A DNA stretch of 64,000 nucleotides from NCBI RefSeq assembly GCF_900996225.1, contig NZ_CAAJGL010000134.1:248001-312000 (forward strand), given 5' to 3'. The notes below the pieces were generated by a model. It had not been told where the DNA came from. It did not search any database and saw only the letters and a list, made by a program, of their open reading frames with translations. The DNA is from Paraburkholderia sp. BCC1884 (lineage in GTDB: Bacteria > Pseudomonadota > Gammaproteobacteria > Burkholderiales > Burkholderiaceae). Of this stretch, positions 35,701 through 44,433 are shown piece after piece (the first letter of the stretch is position 1; each line of letters opens with the position of its first letter). The position numbers and the translations under genes are program-made.

Positions 35701-36207
35701 TTATTGCGCAGCCGGCAAGCCCTGGATCTTCATGCCCGGTTTGATGCCTTTCGACGTGAACCAGCCTTTGCTCATTTCCAATGCATACACGCCGTTGTTC
35801 TTCGGGCAGTGATTGTTGGTGGTCTCGGCGTCCATCTCGTCGACGTCGGTGACCGTGCCGTCGGCGCGCATGAAAGCGATCGACAGCGGGATCAACGTGT
35901 TCTTCATCCAGAAGCAATGCACGGCGTTCTCGTTGAAGACGAACAGCATGCCTTCGTTCGGCGCGAGAGTGGTGCGATACATCAGACCTTGCTCGCGGTC
36001 CGCATCGTTCGAGGCGACGGCGGCATCGATCACGAACATGCCCGCGGTCAGCTTGGCGCGCGGGAATTCGCTGGGCTGCTTGGCGCCCGGCGGCATCTGC
36101 TGCGCCTGAGCCGGCGCGGCGGTAGTGGCGACGAACGACAACGCAGCGAGCGGCAGGGCAACGGCAACAGCGAAACGCGCAATCAACGAGCGCATGGGAA
36201 ATCGCAC
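35701..36207 (-). CDS. exported DUF192 family protein
   Basis: A 168-residue protein with a Sec signal peptide (ending APAQAQ, about residue 36) and a DUF192 domain: REQGLMYRTTLAPNEGMLFVF, HCFWMKNTLIPLSIAFM, and ALEMSKGWFTSKGIKPG. DUF192 folds as a small beta-barrel; its role is not established. It is most likely periplasmic. The start is the GTG at 36207, which has an AAGGAG ribosome site 7 bases upstream; the in-frame ATG at 36195 lacks one. It has its own terminator and appears monocistronic. Confidence 0.88.
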   Translation of the reverse strand: MRFPMRSLIARFAVAVALPLAALSFVATTAAPAQAQQMPPGAKQPSEFPRAKLTAGMFVIDAAVASNDADREQGLMYRTTLAPNEGMLFVFNENAVHCFWMKNTLIPLSIAFMRADGTVTDVDEMDAETTNNHCPKNNGVYALEMSKGWFTSKGIKPGMKIQGLPAAQ

Positions 36208-36261
36208 GGCATGACTCCTTGCTGGAAATTAACCCGCGAATGTTACGCGAGCGCGTCAAAA

Positions 36262-36297
36262 ACAAAAAGGCAGATCGCCTTGCGGTGATCTGCCTTT
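36262..36297 (-). terminator. rho-independent terminator after the Ala/Lys-rich gene
   Basis: An 11-bp stem (AAAGGCAGATC at 36266-36276 with its complement at 36287-36297) and a 10-nt loop, with a T-rich tail on the minus strand. Confidence 0.8.
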
Positions 36298-36352
36298 CAA
36301 CGCCGTAAGAACGGCAATGAAGCTATTCGTTCTTGACTGCGTTTTTACAAAC

Positions 36353-36550
36353 TTACTCCGAAGCTGCCGAAGCGGCTGCTGCAGCAGCTGCCTTCTTGTG
36401 CGACTTCTTGTGCGTTGCCTTCTTCGTGGTCTTCTTTGCCGACGAAGCTGCTGCTGCCGGAGCTGCCGAAGCTGCCACCGGTGCCGATGCTTGTGCGAAT
36501 GCTGCCGTTGCGAAGAGGCCAGCGACCAGAGCGGCGATCAGTTTGTTCAT
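36353..36550 (-). CDS. small exported Ala/Lys-rich protein
   Basis: A 65-residue protein: signal peptide MNKLIAALVAGLFATAAFAQ, an Ala/Pro/Ser segment, a cationic block (KKTTKKATHKKSHKKA) and an Ala/Ser tail. No domain is recognised. Similar tiny exported, basic low-complexity proteins are widespread in Burkholderiaceae, with no known function. A GAGGA ribosome site at the right distance fixes the ATG at 36550, and a terminator follows. This makes it a real transcription unit despite its small size. A role in envelope or nucleic-acid binding would be a guess. Confidence 0.7.
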   Translation of the reverse strand: MNKLIAALVAGLFATAAFAQASAPVAASAAPAAAASSAKKTTKKATHKKSHKKAAAAAAASAASE

Positions 36551-36994
36551 TTTGTAAATCCTCAGCTTTAGTAAATTAACCAAATGACCCGGTTATATGA
36601 GAGTCATGTCGGTAAACGTGCCATCCACCTTTCGGTTGACAGCCGCATCGAACAATTTTTTCGAGGCGTCTGCTTAGCGCTCAGACTCCCTGCACTAACC
36701 ACGAGAACGGCTTGCGCAAAGGCCCTTAAGGCTGAATGCCGGACAGCTTTGGGCGGCATCTGCGTCGAATAACGCGTGAGCTCGTGCACCGGTTGACGTA
36801 ATTTTTCTGGAAAATTTATATGAGGTTGAGCTAAAGCAAATCGCTTCGTACGTGATTCTCGGACTCACACTTGTTTCACGCTTTTTCGACGGAAGTTTCA
36901 CGCGCTATTTTGTTTGCGGATACAACGAGTTAGTCTGTTTATCCACAGTTTGAAAAGCAGCTTGAATACGTGCGTGAATGCGTGTGCGGGTGGT
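36551..36994. other. 444-bp intergenic region with one DnaA-box sequence
   Basis: Lies between two minus-strand genes. It is more AT-rich than its surroundings. A perfect TTATCCACA DnaA box occurs at 36939-36947, just beyond the rluE stop. No other feature is recognised. The promoter of the small Ala/Lys-rich gene must lie in the left part. Confidence 0.4.
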
Positions 36995-37564
36995 TCAGGC
37001 GATGCCTTCCCAGGGGGCTTTCAGCGGCAACTCGACGGTTTGGCCCGGTTCGAGGCCAAGAGAAAAAACGTCGAGTGCGCCGATGCCGACACGCACGAGG
37101 CGCAGGGTGGGAAAACCCACCGCCGCGGTCATGCGACGTACCTGGCGGTTCTTGCCTTCGGTGATCGACAGTTCGATCCACGTGGTGGGTATCGCCGAGC
37201 GCACGCGGATCGGTGGCGTGCGGGCCCATAGGGTGTCGGTCGGTTCGACATACCCGGCGCGGCAGGGGCGTGTCACGTAGTCGCCGAGATCGACGCCACG
37301 GGCGAGGTGCTTCAGCGCGGCCTCGTCGACGGCGCCTTCCACCTGGGCCCAATAGCGTTTGACGAGCTTGTGACGGGGTTCGGCGATGCGCGCCTGCAAG
37401 GCGCCGTCGTCGGTGAGCAGCAGCAGGCCTTCGCTGTCGGAATCGAGCCGGCCCGCCGGATAGACGCCGGGCACCTTCACCCAGTCGGCGAGCGAGGCAC
37501 GCGTCTCGTGCGGCGAGAACTGGCAGATGGTGCCGAAGGGCTTGTTGAGGGCGAGGAGGCGCAT
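36995..37564 (-). CDS. rluE: 23S rRNA pseudouridine synthase, RluE-like
   Basis: A 189-residue RsuA-family pseudouridine synthase. The catalytic motif GRLDSDSEGLLLLT contains the nucleophile Asp41. ALNKPFG, the RluE-type VYPAGRL, and GKNRQVRRMTAAVGFPTLRLVR follow the E. coli RluE pattern (modification of 23S rRNA U2457). There is no S4 domain, consistent with RluE. The ATG at 37564 starts right at the conserved core. An ATG at 37669 would add 35 residues, close to the E. coli length, but the extension is low-complexity. Neither has a good ribosome site. Confidence 0.88.
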   Translation of the reverse strand: MRLLALNKPFGTICQFSPHETRASLADWVKVPGVYPAGRLDSDSEGLLLLTDDGALQARIAEPRHKLVKRYWAQVEGAVDEAALKHLARGVDLGDYVTRPCRAGYVEPTDTLWARTPPIRVRSAIPTTWIELSITEGKNRQVRRMTAAVGFPTLRLVRVGIGALDVFSLGLEPGQTVELPLKAPWEGIA

Positions 37565-37914
37565 AGGGAGGTGATTGAAAGTCGCATGCTTCCGGATGCG
37601 GTGCCTAGGCGCCGCCGGTCGCCTTGGGGCGGCGGCCGTCCGGTTGTCGAAGGCCGCATCATAAAGCATGCTGCGTCAGCTTAAATTGTATGTCTTATAT
37701 AAGATATAAGACTGGCTAGCTTGCTGCGCGACCTTTCGTCCATGTTGGAAAACCCCGAGCCGACGCGGCCATGTTGCGAGCCCCACGTGGGCTAGAATAG
37801 CGCGCATACCGCTTGCAGGCGTCCGGCATTGCGCGCGAGCCAGCGCATCCACGAGCGCACCCATTTTCGCAGTCTCCCACCAGCTTTCAGCACAGCTTCT
37901 ACTGGAGTCCGATC

Positions 37915-39171
37915 ATGCCGTATCAGCACATCCTGGTTCCGACGGACGGTGACAAGATCACCGTCAACGCCGATTTCTCGCTCAACGTTTCCGACCAGCC
38001 CATCATTCCATTTATCGAAGGCGACGGTACGGGCGTCGATATCACGCCGGTCATGATCAAGGTGGTGGATGCGGCGGTCGAGAAAGCATACGGCGGCAAG
38101 AAGAAGATTCACTGGATGGAAATCTACGCCGGCGAGAAGTCGACCAAGGTGTATGGCCCGGACGTGTGGCTGCCGGAAGAGACGCTGCAGGTGCTCAAGG
38201 AATACGTCGTGTCGATCAAGGGCCCGCTTACCACGCCGGTGGGCGGCGGCATCCGCTCGCTGAACGTCGCGCTGCGCCAGGAGCTGGATCTGTATGTGTG
38301 TCTGCGGCCGGTGCAGTATTTCAAGGGCGTGCCGTCACCGGTGCGCGAGCCTGAAAAAACCAACATGGTGATCTTCCGCGAGAACTCGGAAGACATCTAC
38401 GCGGGTATCGAATGGCCGGCGGAATCGGAAGAGGCGAAAAAGGTCATCAAGTTTCTGACCGAAGAGATGGGCGTAAAGAAGATCCGTTTTCCGGCGACGT
38501 CGGGGATCGGCGTCAAGCCGGTGTCGCGTGAAGGTACGGAGCGTCTCGTGCGCAAGGCGATCCAGTATGCGATCGACAACGACCGCCGCTCGGTGACGCT
38601 GGTGCACAAGGGCAACATCATGAAGTTCACCGAAGGCGCGTTCCGCGACTACGGTTATGCGCTGGCGCAGAAGGAATTCGCGGCGGAACTGATCGACGGC
38701 GGCCCGTGGATGAAGATCAAGAATCCGAAGACTGGCGGCGACGTCGTGCTGAAAGACGTGATCGCCGACGCTTTCCTGCAGCAGATCTTGCTGCGCCCGG
38801 CCGAGTACGATGTGATCGCCACGCTGAACCTGAATGGTGATTACGTCTCGGACGCACTGGCGGCGCAGGTTGGCGGCATCGGTATTGCACCGGGTGCGAA
38901 TTTGTCGGACTCCGTCGCGATGTTCGAAGCCACGCACGGCACCGCGCCGAAATACGCCGGCAAGGACTACGTGAATCCGGGCTCGGAAATCCTCTCCGCG
39001 GAAATGATGCTGCGCCACCTCGGCTGGTTCGAAGCGGCGGACCTCATCATTCACGCGATGGAAAAGTCCATTCTGCAAAAGCGCGTGACCTACGATTTCG
39101 CGCGACTGATGGAAGGCGCGACGCAGGTGTCGTGTTCGGGGTTTGGGCAGGTGTTGATCGAGAATATGTAG
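37915..39171 (+). CDS. icd: isocitrate dehydrogenase (NADP+)
   Basis: A 418-residue TCA-cycle enzyme that oxidises isocitrate to 2-oxoglutarate with NADP+ reduction. Recognisable features: FIEGDGTGVDITP near the N-terminus, LTTPVGGGIRSLNVALRQ with the substrate Ser/Asn/Arg site, FRENSEDIYAGIEW, and the cofactor motif ATHGTAPKYAGKD. The length and sequence match the homodimeric E. coli type. A CTGGAGT ribosome site precedes the ATG at 37915. It is monocistronic with a terminator after the stop. Its neighbour csp is convergent. Confidence 0.97.
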   Translation: MPYQHILVPTDGDKITVNADFSLNVSDQPIIPFIEGDGTGVDITPVMIKVVDAAVEKAYGGKKKIHWMEIYAGEKSTKVYGPDVWLPEETLQVLKEYVVSIKGPLTTPVGGGIRSLNVALRQELDLYVCLRPVQYFKGVPSPVREPEKTNMVIFRENSEDIYAGIEWPAESEEAKKVIKFLTEEMGVKKIRFPATSGIGVKPVSREGTERLVRKAIQYAIDNDRRSVTLVHKGNIMKFTEGAFRDYGYALAQKEFAAELIDGGPWMKIKNPKTGGDVVLKDVIADAFLQQILLRPAEYDVIATLNLNGDYVSDALAAQVGGIGIAPGANLSDSVAMFEATHGTAPKYAGKDYVNPGSEILSAEMMLRHLGWFEAADLIIHAMEKSILQKRVTYDFARLMEGATQVSCSGFGQVLIENM

Positions 39172-39215
39172 GCGGCGTGTTGCGCACAGGTTTATCCGGC
39201 GCGCATCTGCTAATC

Positions 39216-39248
39216 ACCCCGGCGTCGCGAGGCGGTCGGGGTTTTTTT
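39216..39248 (+). terminator. rho-independent terminator after icd
   Basis: ACCCCG (39216-39221) pairs with CGGGGT (39237-39242), with a GC-rich loop that may extend the stem, followed by seven T. Confidence 0.7.
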
Positions 39249-39328
39249 CGGCCGCAGTAAAAAGAATAAAGCCGACTTTGCCCGTTATTTGGGATGCCTT
39301 GCTTTCTATATGGAATAGAAACCCGGCC

Positions 39329-39360
39329 CAAAAAAAAGAAACCCGGCATAAGCCGGGTTC
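39329..39360 (-). terminator. rho-independent terminator after the cold-shock gene
   Basis: AACCCGGC (39339-39346) and GCCGGGTT (39351-39358) form an 8-bp stem with a 4-nt ATAA loop. On the minus strand it is followed by TTTC and a run of T (A run at 39329-39336). Confidence 0.85.
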
Positions 39361-39383
39361 CAAAGGACGGGTAACGAACCGTA

Positions 39384-39590
39384 TCAGGCGGGTGCCTGGA
39401 TGTTCGATGCCTGTTTGCCTTTCGGGCCTTGCACGACCTCGAAGGTTACCTTTTGGCCTTCCTTGAGGGTTTTGAACCCATTCATCTGGATGGCCGAGAA
39501 GTGTGCAAACAGATCCTCACCACCTTCGTCAGGCGTGATGAATCCGAAACCTTTTGCGTCATTGAACCATTTGACCGTACCAGTTGCCAT
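39384..39590 (-). CDS. cold-shock protein, CspA family
   Basis: A 68-residue single cold-shock domain that binds single-stranded RNA/DNA and acts as an RNA chaperone. RNP1 KGFGFI lies at 13-18 and RNP2 LFAHF at 27-31, with the aromatic patch including Trp8. An AGGGGAAG ribosome site precedes the ATG. A consensus-like promoter at 39730-39758 implies a ~130-nt 5' leader, a feature shared with cold-inducible csp mRNAs. Which paralogue (cspA, cspC or other) cannot be said. Confidence 0.95.
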   Translation of the reverse strand: MATGTVKWFNDAKGFGFITPDEGGEDLFAHFSAIQMNGFKTLKEGQKVTFEVVQGPKGKQASNIQAPA

Positions 39591-39729
39591 TCAAACTTCC
39601 CCTGTAACTCATGTCACTACCACGAGCCCTCGAAAAGCTCGGCGGCCACGCGATGCAGCCGCTCCCTCCTCACAAGCTCACCATCGGCATTTTTTCGAAT
39701 TATGGCTCAATGAAAAAAGTGCCAGCTTG

Positions 39730-39758
39730 ATTGTTGAGGCTCTTTATTCGAGTGTCAA
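39730..39758 (-). promoter_or_regulatory. sigma-70 promoter of the cold-shock gene
   Basis: On the minus strand, a perfect -35 TTGACA (39753-39758) and AACAAT -10 (39730-39735) are separated by 17 bp. Transcription would start near 39723, about 130 nt before the csp ATG. Confidence 0.7.
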
Positions 39759-40097
39759 GAAAATTTTGAGATGCCCGTCGTCGCGTTGCAAACAGGCGCT
39801 TTCCAGGGTTTTTCCTTCTTTCGTTATGTGCGGTTGCGCAAGCGTGGCGTCTTGAAAAGTCGCATAATCGACTCACATGCTGATCTGCGGGTCGCCCACC
39901 GCCAGTCGGTGCAGAGGGAGCCTCTCAGCCAGCTATGGCAGGTTGTGCGATACTCGATCCGACTGCGGTGCAACACAGCCGCATAGCATCACAGGATAGG
40001 GGCCGGCTCCGCAATCGGCTCGTCGAATTAACGCATGTCGGCAGGGTAATCGCCCAGCAGGCAGTGCGAACGGGCTCATCGGCCGGTCGGCCGGGTT

Positions 40098-40126
40098 TTG
40101 ACAGGATTGCGGGCCTGTCCTAGTTG
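40098..40126 (+). promoter_or_regulatory. candidate clpS-clpA promoter with inverted repeat
   Basis: A perfect TTGACA (40098-40103) stands 17 bp before a weak TAGTTG -10. GACAGG (40100-40105) and CCTGTC (40114-40119) form a perfect 6-bp inverted repeat inside the would-be promoter. The clpS ATG is only ~15 bp further. Confidence 0.45.
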
Positions 40127-40140
40127 TTTAGAATGGGTGT

Positions 40141-40455
40141 ATGGCGATTATCCCGGACAAGCAGGACGGCACCGTACTGGAGCGGCAGGAGAAAAAACTC
40201 AAGCCGCCGGCCATGTACAAAGTGGTGCTGCTGAATGACGACTTCACGCCAATGGAATTTGTCGTGATGATCGTGCAGGAATACTTCAATAAAGATCGTG
40301 AAACCGCAACACAGGTTATGTTGAAGGTGCATCGCGAGGGCAGGGGAGTTTGTGGGGTCTATACGCGGGACATCGCGTCGACCAAAGTCGAGCAAGTCGT
40401 TACCCACGCACGGCAGGCCGGGCATCCGCTGCAGTGTGTGATGGAGGAAGCATGA
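40141..40455 (+). CDS. clpS: ATP-dependent Clp protease adapter ClpS
   Basis: A 104-residue adapter that binds N-degron substrates and delivers them to ClpAP. It has the conserved YKVVLLNDDFTPMEFVV, which forms the N-end-residue pocket and ClpA contact, followed by VHREGRGVCGVYTRDIA. The stop overlaps the clpA start (ATGA), giving tight coupling with its ATPase partner. The ribosome site is weak. This sequence is typical ClpS1 of proteobacteria. Confidence 0.96.
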   Translation: MAIIPDKQDGTVLERQEKKLKPPAMYKVVLLNDDFTPMEFVVMIVQEYFNKDRETATQVMLKVHREGRGVCGVYTRDIASTKVEQVVTHARQAGHPLQCVMEEA

Positions 40456-42749
40456 TTGCCCAGGAACTGGAAGTCAGCCTGCACATGGCGTTCATGGAAG
40501 CACGCCAGGCGCGGCACGAATTCATAACGGTCGAACATCTTTTGCTCGCACTGTTGGACAATCCAACAGCGGCGGAGGTGTTGCGCGCATGCGCGGCCAA
40601 TATCGAGGATCTGCGCCAGAACCTGCGCAACTTCATTCATGACAACACGCCGACCGTGCCTGGCACGGACGACGTCGACACGCAGCCCACGCTGGGTTTC
40701 CAGCGGGTGATCCAGCGCGCGATCATGCATGTTCAGTCCACCTCGAATGGCAAGAAGGAAGTGACCGGCGCGAATGTGCTGGTCGCGATCTTCGGCGAGA
40801 AGGATTCGCACGCGGTGTACTACCTGCAACAGCAGGGCGTGACGCGTCTGGACGTGGTCAATTTCATCTCGCACGGCATCGCCAAGACGAGCAGCACGGA
40901 CGCCGCGAAAGCGAGCGACGCGAATGCCGAGTCCGACGAAGCCGCCGCGCAGAAGGAAACGCCGCTCGCCCAGTTCACGGCGAACCTGAACCAGATGGCG
41001 AAAGACGGCCGCATCGATCCGCTGATCGGGCGCGAGTCAGAAGTCGAGCGCGTGGTTCAGGTGCTGTGCCGTCGACGCAAGAATAATCCGCTGCTAGTGG
41101 GTGAGGCCGGCGTCGGCAAGACCGCGATTGCGGAAGGTCTCGCCTGGCGCATCACGCGCGGCGAAGTGCCGGACATTCTCGCGGATGCGCAGGTGTATTC
41201 GCTCGACATGGGCGCGCTGCTCGCCGGCACCAAGTATCGCGGCGACTTCGAACAGCGGCTGAAGACGGTCCTCAAGGAATTGAAGGAACGTCCGCACGCG
41301 ATCCTGTTCATCGACGAAATTCATACGCTGATCGGCGCAGGCGCTGCGTCGGGCGGCACGCTGGACGCGTCGAATCTGCTGAAGCCGGCGTTGTCGTCGG
41401 GCACGCTCAAGTGCATCGGCGCGACCACCTTCACGGAATATCGCGGCATCTTCGAAAAAGACGCGGCATTGTCGCGTCGTTTCCAGAAGGTCGACGTGAC
41501 CGAGCCGACCGTCGAGCAGACGGTGGCGATCCTGCGCGGCCTGAAGTCGCGCTTCGAAGAGCACCACGGCGTGAAATATTCGTCGGGCGCGCTGTCGGCG
41601 GCGGCTGAGTTGTCGGCACGCTTCATCACGGATCGTCATCTGCCGGACAAGGCGATCGACGTGATCGACGAAGCGGGCGCAGCACAACGCATCCTGCCGA
41701 AGTCGAAGCAGAAGAAGACCATCGGCAAGAACGAGATCGAAGAAATCATCTCGAAGATCGCCCGCGTCCCGCCGCAAAGCGTGTCGCAAGACGATCGCAG
41801 CAAGCTGCAAACGCTGGATCGCGATCTGAAGAGCGTGGTGTTCGGGCAAGACCCGGCTATCGACGCGCTGTCGGCCGCGATCAAGATGGCGCGTGCAGGT
41901 CTTGGCAAGCTGGACAAGCCGATCGGTGCGTTCCTGTTCTCCGGTCCGACGGGTGTCGGCAAGACCGAAGTGGCGAAGCAACTGGCGTTCACGCTGGGTA
42001 TCGAGCTGATCCGCTTCGACATGTCGGAATACATGGAACGTCATGCGGTCAGCCGTTTGATCGGTGCGCCGCCGGGCTATGTCGGGTTCGACCAGGGCGG
42101 TCTGCTGACCGAAGCTGTCACGAAGAAGCCGCATTGCGTGCTGCTGCTCGACGAAATCGAGAAGGCGCATCCGGATATTTACAACGTGCTGCTGCAGGTC
42201 ATGGACCACGGCACGCTGACGGACAACAACGGCCGCAAGGCGGATTTCCGCAACGTCATCATCATCATGACGACGAATGCGGGCGCCGAGGCAATGGGCA
42301 AGTCGGTGATCGGCTTCACGAATCGTCGGGAAACCGGCGACGAAATGGTCGACATCAAGCGCATGTTCACGCCGGAGTTCCGTAACCGTCTGGACGCGAC
42401 GATCAGCTTCCGCTCGCTCGATGAAGAAATCATCATGCGCGTGGTCGACAAGTTCCTGATGCAGCTGGAAGATCAGTTGCACGAGAAGAAGGTCGACGCG
42501 CTCTTCACCGACGCGCTGCGCAAGCATCTCGCCAAGCACGGTTTCGATCCGTTGATGGGCGCGCGGCCGATGCAGCGTCTGATCCAGGACACGATCCGTC
42601 GTGCCTTGGCCGACGAGCTGCTGTTCGGCAAGCTGATGAGCGGCGGCCGTGTGACGGTCGACGTCGATGCGGAAGACAAGGTGCAGTTGACCTTCGACGA
42701 GCATCCGGCGCCGCGCAATCCGAATCCGGAAGCGGTGGAAGTCGAGTAA
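40452..42749 (+). CDS. clpA: ATP-dependent Clp protease ATP-binding subunit ClpA
   Basis: A 765-residue AAA+ unfoldase of the ClpAP protease. The N domain spans about residues 1-145 and binds ClpS. The first ATPase has Walker A GEAGVGKTA (217-225) and Walker B ILFIDEI. The second has GPTGVGKTE (498-506) and LLLDEIEKAHPDI. There is no ClpB-type middle coiled coil. The start at 40452 overlaps the clpS stop. A strong terminator follows the gene. Its protease partner may be the housekeeping ClpP or the second ClpP at 12284; this cannot be decided here. Confidence 0.96.
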   Translation: MIAQELEVSLHMAFMEARQARHEFITVEHLLLALLDNPTAAEVLRACAANIEDLRQNLRNFIHDNTPTVPGTDDVDTQPTLGFQRVIQRAIMHVQSTSNGKKEVTGANVLVAIFGEKDSHAVYYLQQQGVTRLDVVNFISHGIAKTSSTDAAKASDANAESDEAAAQKETPLAQFTANLNQMAKDGRIDPLIGRESEVERVVQVLCRRRKNNPLLVGEAGVGKTAIAEGLAWRITRGEVPDILADAQVYSLDMGALLAGTKYRGDFEQRLKTVLKELKERPHAILFIDEIHTLIGAGAASGGTLDASNLLKPALSSGTLKCIGATTFTEYRGIFEKDAALSRRFQKVDVTEPTVEQTVAILRGLKSRFEEHHGVKYSSGALSAAAELSARFITDRHLPDKAIDVIDEAGAAQRILPKSKQKKTIGKNEIEEIISKIARVPPQSVSQDDRSKLQTLDRDLKSVVFGQDPAIDALSAAIKMARAGLGKLDKPIGAFLFSGPTGVGKTEVAKQLAFTLGIELIRFDMSEYMERHAVSRLIGAPPGYVGFDQGGLLTEAVTKKPHCVLLLDEIEKAHPDIYNVLLQVMDHGTLTDNNGRKADFRNVIIIMTTNAGAEAMGKSVIGFTNRRETGDEMVDIKRMFTPEFRNRLDATISFRSLDEEIIMRVVDKFLMQLEDQLHEKKVDALFTDALRKHLAKHGFDPLMGARPMQRLIQDTIRRALADELLFGKLMSGGRVTVDVDAEDKVQLTFDEHPAPRNPNPEAVEVE

Positions 42750-42770
42750 GGCTGAGTTGTTATCCAAAGC

Positions 42771-42810
42771 AAAAACGGCGCGGGTTAAAACCCGCGCCGT
42801 TTTTCTTTTT
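42771..42810 (+). terminator. rho-independent terminator after clpA
   Basis: A 14-bp perfect stem (AAAAACGGCGCGGG at 42771-42784 with its complement at 42791-42804) and a 6-nt loop, then a T-rich tail. Being A/T-flanked, it could also act on the minus strand after dut. Confidence 0.9.
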
Positions 42811-42874
42811 GCGCCCGGCGTCGCCTCTAGCTGCGCGCCGCTTGACGACACGCGGGTTGAAGCAGCGGCACCTG

Positions 42875-43321
42875 TCAGTGCTTGCCCGTGCTCCCAAAAC
42901 CACCCGCACCGCGCTCGCTGCTTTCGAAGTCGTCGACGATATTGAACTCGGCCTGCACGACCGGCACGATCACCAGTTGCGCGAGGCGCTCCATCGGGTT
43001 CAGCACGAAGGCCGTCTCGCCGCGATTCCATGTCGAGATCATCAGCTGACCTTGATAATCCGAATCGATCAAACCGACCAGATTACCCAACACGATGCCA
43101 TGCTTATGGCCGAGGCCCGAACGCGGCAGGATCAATGCCGCATAGCCCGGATCGGCGACGTGAATCGCGAGACCCGTCGGCACCAGCGCCGTCTGGCCGG
43201 GTTCGAGCGTCAACGGTTCGTCGAGGCAGGCACGCAGATCGAGGCCCGCGCTGCCGGTGGTGGCGTAGGCTGGCAGTTGGTCGCGCATTCGCGCATCGAG
43301 AATCTTCAGGTCGAGTTTCAT
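42875..43321 (-). CDS. dut: deoxyuridine 5'-triphosphate nucleotidohydrolase
   Basis: A 148-residue trimeric dUTPase that hydrolyses dUTP to dUMP, keeping uracil out of DNA. The five motifs are present: AGLDLRA, PRSGLGHKHGI, GNLVGLIDSDYQGQL, RLAQLVIVPV, and the Gly-rich C-terminal RGAGGFGSTG. It lies at the end of a same-strand block (ribF, ileS, lspA, coaBC, LLM oxidoreductase, dut). The gap to the LLM gene is 26 bp, consistent with co-transcription. Confidence 0.96.
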   Translation of the reverse strand: MKLDLKILDARMRDQLPAYATTGSAGLDLRACLDEPLTLEPGQTALVPTGLAIHVADPGYAALILPRSGLGHKHGIVLGNLVGLIDSDYQGQLMISTWNRGETAFVLNPMERLAQLVIVPVVQAEFNIVDDFESSERGAGGFGSTGKH

Positions 43322-43347
43322 GCAGGTTTGAAAGAGTGGGTAAGCGC

Positions 43348-44352
43348 CTAGCGTTCGAGCTGGAACGCATCGGCAAGGAGTTCATAGGAGCGCAGCCGGG
43401 CGCGATAGCTGCCCGATACGGTGAGCACGATCAGTTCGTCGGCCTGAAACTGCTCCTGCAATTCATGCAGGCGCCCGGTGACGGTTTCCGGCGTGCCGAT
43501 GATACTGCGCGGCTTTTCGCGCGAGATCACCAGTCGCTCGCGCTCGCCGTATTCCTGGGCGACGCCTTGTTCAATCGTCGGAATCGGTTCATTCAGGCCA
43601 TACGCCATTTGTACACGGCGCAGGTCGACGGCCTTTTCCAGATCCGCGGCTTCCTGTTCGGTATCGGCGCAGATCACGAAGACAGCGGCGGCGAGATAGG
43701 GCTGTTGTAGTTCCTGGCTGGCTGTGAAGCGATCACGATACGCGTGCGCCACTTGATGCCCGAAATGCGCATTGATGAAGTGCGCGAACGCAAACCGAAT
43801 CCCGAGTTGCGCGGCCAGCAGTCCGCCGAATTCGCTGGAGCCGAGCATCCACAATTGCGGACGCGTGTCGATTTGCGGCTGCAGCAGCACGCCGTGCGCG
43901 ACGTGATCCTCGGGCAAGGTGCCATGCATGAGGCCAAGCAGATCGGCGACCTGCTGCGGAAAAATATCGCCGCGATTGTAGTCGCCGGCCGCGACCGCTT
44001 GCGCCGTGCGCATGTCGCCGCCCGGCGCTCGTCCCACGCCGAGGTCGATGCGGTTCGGGAACAGTGCTTCGAGCATCATGAATTGCTCGGCGACTTTGAA
44101 CGGGCTGTAGTACGGCAGCATCACACCGCCCGAGCCCAATCGAATGCGCCGGGTGACGCTGCCCAGACGCGCCAGCATGACCTCGGGACACGGGTTCGAC
44201 ACGCCTCGCAAGCCGTGATGTTCGGCGCACCAGTAGCGCGTATAGCCGAGATCGTCGGCGAGTTGCGCGAGTTCGACGGTGGCGGCGATCGCGTCCGCCA
44301 CGGAGTGCCCGGCGATCACGGGCGTTTGATCGAGCACGGAAAGTCGCGTCAT
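43348..44352 (-). CDS. LLM-class flavin-dependent oxidoreductase
   Basis: A 334-residue luciferase-like monooxygenase-fold enzyme, expected to use reduced FMN. Family motifs: RYWCAEHHGLRGVSNPCPEV, IRLGSGGVMLPYYSPFKVAEQF, RIDLGVGRAPGGD, and IIGTPETVTGRLHELQ. This matches the 'MsnO8/YhbW-like' alkanal monooxygenase group by pattern, with unknown physiological substrate. It sits between coaBC and dut, two genes that are commonly adjacent in other proteobacteria, and so looks inserted into the housekeeping block. It could use FMN made by the bifunctional RibF encoded nearby, but that is only a pathway link. Confidence 0.9.
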   Translation of the reverse strand: MTRLSVLDQTPVIAGHSVADAIAATVELAQLADDLGYTRYWCAEHHGLRGVSNPCPEVMLARLGSVTRRIRLGSGGVMLPYYSPFKVAEQFMMLEALFPNRIDLGVGRAPGGDMRTAQAVAAGDYNRGDIFPQQVADLLGLMHGTLPEDHVAHGVLLQPQIDTRPQLWMLGSSEFGGLLAAQLGIRFAFAHFINAHFGHQVAHAYRDRFTASQELQQPYLAAAVFVICADTEQEAADLEKAVDLRRVQMAYGLNEPIPTIEQGVAQEYGERERLVISREKPRSIIGTPETVTGRLHELQEQFQADELIVLTVSGSYRARLRSYELLADAFQLER

Positions 44353-44433
44353 GTCAGTACTGCTCCAGAAAACTCGGGTGCGCCCGGGCTGCGCGCGGCG
44401 GCGTCAATCAACCACGCCGTCGCGAGCGGCCGT

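Larger units (their letters stand above)
39591..40140. other. 550-bp divergent region between csp and clpS
   Basis: Holds the csp promoter and long leader (left, minus strand) and the clpS upstream region (right, plus strand) with a TTGACA and an inverted repeat. No coding frame of protein-like composition or RNA gene was found in the middle (39780-40090). Confidence 0.5.

Noticed and set aside
36751..36990. Possible replication origin at the single DnaA box
   Set aside because: Only one box, and no dnaA, dnaN, parA/B or rep gene nearby.
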